DNA of 11,599 nucleotides from Collybiopsis luxurians FD-317 M1. Lineage: Eukaryota > Basidiomycota > Agaricomycetes > Agaricales > Omphalotaceae. The translations under genes were made by a program, and so were the position numbers. How positions within the stretch are numbered: position 1 is the stretch's first letter; the number at the start of each line of letters is the position of its first letter. Below the pieces are notes generated by a model, which had not been told where the DNA came from, made no database searches, and saw only the letters and a program-made list of their open reading frames with translations. This document shows positions 8,526-11,599 of this stretch, one piece after another. The stretch is taken from assembly GCA_000827265.1 (NCBI GenBank), contig KN834852.1:31440-43038 (forward strand), given 5' to 3'.

Positions 8526-8663
8526 TGACTCGGTGTCCATTTACCCTACAAGATGGAATATTTGAAAGGCTACAGCAGTTGAATAGTCTTGTTGATTGGT
8601 TCAACAAGTGAGAGGTAGATAAGCCAGTGACTCAGTGTCAATGGGGTTTGCTTGACTCAGTGT
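8526..8663 (-). repeat. Three copies of an 11-bp motif in the LTR
   Basis: TGACTCGGTGT (8526-8536), TGACTCAGTGT (8628-8638) and TGACTCAGTGT (8653-8663), written on the plus strand. The last two contain TGACTCA, the consensus bound by Gcn4/AP-1 type bZIP proteins. They lie downstream of the TATA box in the direction of transcription, so they could be enhancer sites in the transcribed LTR or simply decayed tandem repeats. Confidence 0.5.
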
Positions 8664-8768
8664 TAAGCAGAATAGTATTAGAAAACTAGTGAACAAGAGA
8701 ATAGAAACAACACAGGCCAAGATAGTTCAGGTAATAATAACATTATTGTGAGAGATGTAGGTACAAGG

Positions 8769-8776
8769 CTTATATA
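8769..8776 (-). promoter_or_regulatory. TATA box in the LTR
   Basis: TATATAAG on the minus strand lies in the context AGAGTATATAAGCC, about 175 nt after the inferred LTR start and about 545 nt before the Gag-like ATG. This is the normal place for the element's promoter at the U3/R border. Confidence 0.5.
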
Positions 8777-8952
8777 CTCTGTGGGAAGACATGTGGTCTT
8801 GTGAATAGGGATTGGAAGGGGCAACTGGTTAGTTCACCTTGAGAAACACATGTCAGAATTGGAGAGTCTGGATTGAATGGCAGAACTATTATTAAGTTGT
8901 GTGGTGAGTGTACTGGTTGGAAAGAGCAGAAAAAATAGTGTAGGGCATAACA

Positions 8953-11300
8953 TCATTGCCATGGTTGCAACTTTGGTATGCCTTGATATCACTTCACTTC
9001 TTTATATGACTGAATTCCTCATGTAGATCTTGCATTCACTTGGAGAGTACACATCTGGGCATAAAGTCAAAAGCAAATTGTCCACCTCCAATCTTTTATC
9101 CTAGTGTGTTTTTGTTTAGTATTCTGACTATTTGCATGCAGCTGAACATTCCCTAGCTATTTTTCGATCACCTCTGCACTTGTGACCTTCCAGGTGAATG
9201 CTCCAGCCTATGTTGATCATGTCCAAACTTTCCTGTACTCAGAAATGATGTGGGTTCTTGTTGATCTTACTCTGTTTGAACTAACTCAGCTGATGCTTAT
9301 AGCACTGCTGGCCCTGACTCCATTCTGCTGCAAACATACAATTACAATGCTTTGAACACCCTTGGGCTGGAATTAGTGACTTCAAATCATTTGTCAACTC
9401 CAAAGCTGGCTGGTTCCAATGGTGAAAGTGTAAACAACATTCCTGCAAAGGACAGCATGCAGGCAAACAGCCCCAAAGATGCACCTTCAGCACCTGAGCC
9501 ATTATAGTTTGTTATTTACAGGATTGTTACAGGTTGTGTGAGTTCTCAATATCTCTGATATCATTCTTATTAATTTGCCATAGGTTGCTTTCAATTTAAG
9601 AGTTTTGCTTGTGCCATTTTTGATATATTTGCAGCTGGAATTGATGTATCATAGCTATAGTTTAATGAAACATTGTGCCTAATTGGATAAAAGTAAAAAC
9701 ATATAATGAACTGATTGAGATGAATTTGAATTTGGACCGGCTTTTGTCCCAAACATCTCTGATATGATTTGAGGTTCTCTGGGAATAAATCTGTGCCTTA
9801 TTTATATGTAACTGAGGGACTCTAAGGATTTTTAAAGTTGCATTGTCATTATTTCATGGCTGTTCAGCTGGTATTTCACATCTTCTGAGTCTGTATATAT
9901 CTTTCCCAAGATTCACCTTAAGTATGGCAAAGAACTACTAGGATGTAGTCAGGTAATCAGTGACTAATTTTGTAACACCTGCCAGAGACCTCTAGGAGTT
10001 TCAGTATTCCCAAGAGCAGTCTTTGCTAACTTAAGACACCCAGTAATTCTTCCTAATACCTACCAGTTAGTAATGAAAGATCATTACTTCATTTTGAGAG
10101 AGCCTCAGGTCCACTGCAATTGGTTCCAAGTGCAGTGTGAGTGATCCTGGACTAGTTTGATTCAAAGGTAAATCATTTAATTGCTGTTCAGAGATGCAAT
10201 AAAGTTCTCTGGCATCACTATAGCTGCATGTAAAGTAATTTGAAGAGATGGGAAAGTAAATTCTCTATTTAACAGTCATACTCTGGTTGCTTATGCTTCT
10301 TCAAAAATCTTTGAGACTTTCTAGTGGAAACTGAAGGCAACTATTGCACTCTAGGTTAATACAACATATGGGGGGGGTGTCCCCTGGGAACCTAGTCTCC
10401 TTGGTGTGCCTGATCAGTCTGGGATGCTCAGACAGCCCAAGAGGGTTCCTGGCTGGCCTAGGCTGGCAGTATTTTTTGCTGATGTTGTCAGAACTGTTCA
10501 TGTAAATGTTCAATCCTAGACATATCCTGGGGAGCCTATGTAGCCCAGGACTCCTGAGAAGCCTTAAACTGTCTGAGGATAACCCATAACAACCCATATA
10601 TGCCTAAGCTATAGGGCCTTTTTCCTGATGTATCCTTAGGATGCACAAATATCCTGAGATTGCTGATGATTTACAGGGTGGCTCCTGGCAGCCTGGGCTG
10701 TAGGTCCTTTTTCCTGATGTAGTAGTTTAATAGCAGGGTTCCACAAGGACCTACATACAAGAGGTAGCTATGAGTGGCTCAATAGCCACATTTGGAGATG
10801 AGAAATGTATGGAGTAGATGCAAAAATGACCGAATAAGGGTAAGTGACTGCCAATAGACAGTAACTTGAAGTAGCAGTAGACAGAAGGTAACAGCAGCAA
10901 TAAAGTTATAGGTGTAACTTCAGAACTATGCAAGTTTGAAAGTATCAACTCAGAGTTCAATCAGGATCCAAATGACACTAAACAGAATGAGTAGATGCAT
11001 GTAGAACAAACATAAGGATATTGCAAGAAGAGAAAGTAAAATGAAGAAGCAGCTAGACAAGTAGACAGCAGTTCAAGGTAATTCCAACCTAATGTTGGAA
11101 GTAATCATGAAGTTATGAAGTAATTGGAGGTATTATAATTCGACAGATAGGTAGTAAGGATGTGTTGCAATCACAGAGGTACAACAAAATGTCAAGATGT
11201 TCAGGAATGGCATTGTATATGAGTGGGCTCCAGAAAGAGGGATGATGTCATTTAGGAAGGGTTAGGTGATGGTGTAGGTTTGGATTAGTAGGCAGAATCA
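8953..11300. other. CpG-depleted DNA without a recognisable gene
   Basis: About 2.3 kb with only a few CpGs. Open frames are short. The best plus-strand frame, 9280-9507, is 75 codons of Ser/Pro/Asn-rich sequence ending in a stop, without a start or known domain. The minus frames at 10301-10597 and 10751-10960 lack recognisable motifs. A CCTGG-rich patch lies at 10340-10720. The region is probably more decayed repeat DNA, and its right part may be a second LTR (see 11314). Confidence 0.4.
10608..10721 (+). repeat. 25-bp direct repeats, 89 bp apart
   Basis: Segments 10608-10632 and 10697-10721 share 23 of 25 positions, including an exact 16-mer CCTTTTTCCTGATGTA. Just to the left, TCCTGGG (10525-10531) and CCCAGGA (10544-10550) form a small inverted repeat. 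These look like remnants of a repetitive element. No family is recognisable. Confidence 0.5.
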
Positions 11301-11314
11301 GTTGGGGTCTAACA
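11270..11314 (-). mobile_element. Possible start of a second LTR element
   Basis: On the minus strand the ankyrin coding sequence stops matching its own repeat at 11315 and the next bases are TGTTAGACCCCAACTG. The TGTTA start matches the form of the LTR at 8952. The following 600 bp are non-coding, pyrimidine-rich on the minus strand and free of protein similarity, as LTRs usually are. I found neither the far end nor a target-site duplication, so only the first bases are annotated. Confidence 0.3.
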
Positions 11315-11599
11315 CTGGAGTGCATTCCCATATTCACCACCCTGTGCATTCACATCTGCACCATTTTCAAGCAGCAACTTGACAATAGCTTCATTGCCTG
11401 TCCAAGTCTGTGCAGCTGCCTGGAGTGCACTCCCATATTTACCACCCTGGGCATTCACATCTGCACAGCAGGAACTTGACAACAGCTTCATTGCCTCTCC
11501 AAGTCTGTGCAGCTGCCTGGAGTGCATTCCCATATTCACCACCCTGGGCATTCACATCTGCACCATTTTCAAGCAGCAACTTGACAACAGCTTCATTGC
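11315..11599 (-). pseudogene. Ankyrin-repeat protein fragment
   Basis: The minus strand enters from the right edge and encodes tandem ankyrin repeats of the kind NEAVVKLLLENGADVNAQGG EYGNALQAAA. Such repeats mediate protein binding and in fungi often form the C-terminal sensor array of NACHT/STAND proteins. That context is not visible here. The unit is 35 residues (105 bp), slightly longer than the usual 33. The middle unit (11516-11420) has an 8-bp deletion that removes most of LENG and shifts the frame, so translation from upstream ends at a TAA soon after. The last unit breaks off at ALQ (11315), followed by TGT TAG. The start and any N-terminal domain lie outside the window. Confidence 0.8.
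11315..11599 (-). repeat. 105-bp tandem repeats, near identical
   Basis: Units are 11315-11419 (105 bp), 11420-11516 (97 bp, 8-bp deletion) and 11517-11599 (cut by the window edge). The first and third differ at only 2 of 83 compared positions, and the middle one at about six besides the deletion. The copies are therefore young tandem duplications or are being homogenised. Confidence 0.9.

Larger units (their letters stand above)
4028..8952 (-). mobile_element. Truncated Ty3/gypsy-like LTR retrotransposon
   Basis: Read on the minus strand the order is LTR (8952 to about 8281), a Gag-like frame starting at 8226, a zinc knuckle at 4622-4584 and an aspartic protease at 4294 onward. The sequence then stops matching a retroelement near 4028, a few residues after the conserved protease segment ending TQLHPT. 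Reverse transcriptase, RNase H, integrase and the 3' LTR are missing, so this is the 5' half of an element. Assignment to the gypsy lineage rests on the gag-zinc knuckle-protease order and the LIDSGATHSFID style of protease. A copia element cannot be fully excluded without the reverse transcriptase and integrase. Confidence 0.75.
8281..8952 (-). repeat. Probable 5' LTR of the retrotransposon (about 672 bp)
   Basis: On the minus strand the segment begins TGTTATGCCCTACAC (8952) and ends GCATCTAACA (8281), giving the TG...CA ends and 5-bp inverted termini (TGTTA/TAACA) typical of LTRs. It has no coding frame, carries a TATA box about 175 nt from its start, and sits directly before the Gag-like start codon. 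An alternative end is CCTAACA at 8255. I found no clear tRNA primer-binding TGG after either end, and no second LTR is in the window to confirm the boundaries. Confidence 0.55.

Noticed and set aside
9034..9100. HSLGEY-like string on the plus strand resembling the transferase active-site motif of fatty acid synthase
   Set aside because: The flanking residues do not match FAS at all and the frame stops soon after. Judged a coincidence.
9280..9507. Plus-strand open stretch of 75 codons ending TAG, Ser/Pro/Asn-rich, preceded by a possible short intron near 9100-9140
   Set aside because: No start codon, no recognisable domain, and upstream exons do not stay open. A frame of this length is not surprising in CpG-poor DNA.
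10301..10597. Minus-strand 98-codon frame rich in Leu, Arg and Pro
   Set aside because: No domain is recognised, and the sequence is a CCTGG-rich repeat-like patch. Openness probably reflects base composition.

Overview
The window reads as a piece of a nuclear chromosome from a filamentous fungus, most likely an agaricomycete basidiomycete. Three things point there: spliceosomal introns of 52-56 bp, a fatty acid synthase (FAS) fragment in which the beta-type end runs straight into the alpha-type start (single-chain FAS architecture), and a fragment resembling Plavaka transposases, a group common in mushroom-forming fungi. I cannot name the species. I found no intact protein-coding gene. All translations and counts below were made by eye.

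There are two compartments. Bases 1 to about 2740 have ordinary CpG content (roughly 60 CpGs) and no gene I can support. They hold a cluster of perfect or near-perfect short palindromes (692-731 and 1035-1123) built on a repeated AAGTTA core, and a lone TATA-like box. From about 2740 to the right edge (nearly 9 kb) CpG almost disappears (about 11 sites). This is a graveyard of broken sequence: (i) a + strand pseudogene fragment of FAS, 2768-3699, with three introns; (ii) a + strand fragment resembling the N-terminal part of a Plavaka transposase, about 3713-4019, with a probable intron; (iii) a - strand Ty3/gypsy-like LTR retrotransposon, about 4028-8952, with a TATA-bearing LTR, a very long Gag-like frame, a CCHC-type zinc knuckle and an aspartic protease, cut off before reverse transcriptase; (iv) 2.4 kb with no recognisable gene; (v) a - strand ankyrin-repeat gene fragment at the right edge, broken by an 8-bp deletion and ending abruptly where an LTR-like TGTTAGACCCC begins.

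The decay has a clear signature. The Gag-like frame stays in one phase for about 1000 codons and is interrupted 11 times, every time by TGA. Two arginine CGA codons survive in the same frame. This fits C-to-T change at methylated CpG (CGA to TGA). The same signature appears in the FAS fragment (TGA at the arginine expected after the GVIPF segment) and in the Plavaka-like fragment. So the unusual content here is not a working new system. It is a sharply bounded, CpG-mutated repeat island that contains a captured piece of a core metabolic gene, next to a palindrome-rich segment of unknown nature.
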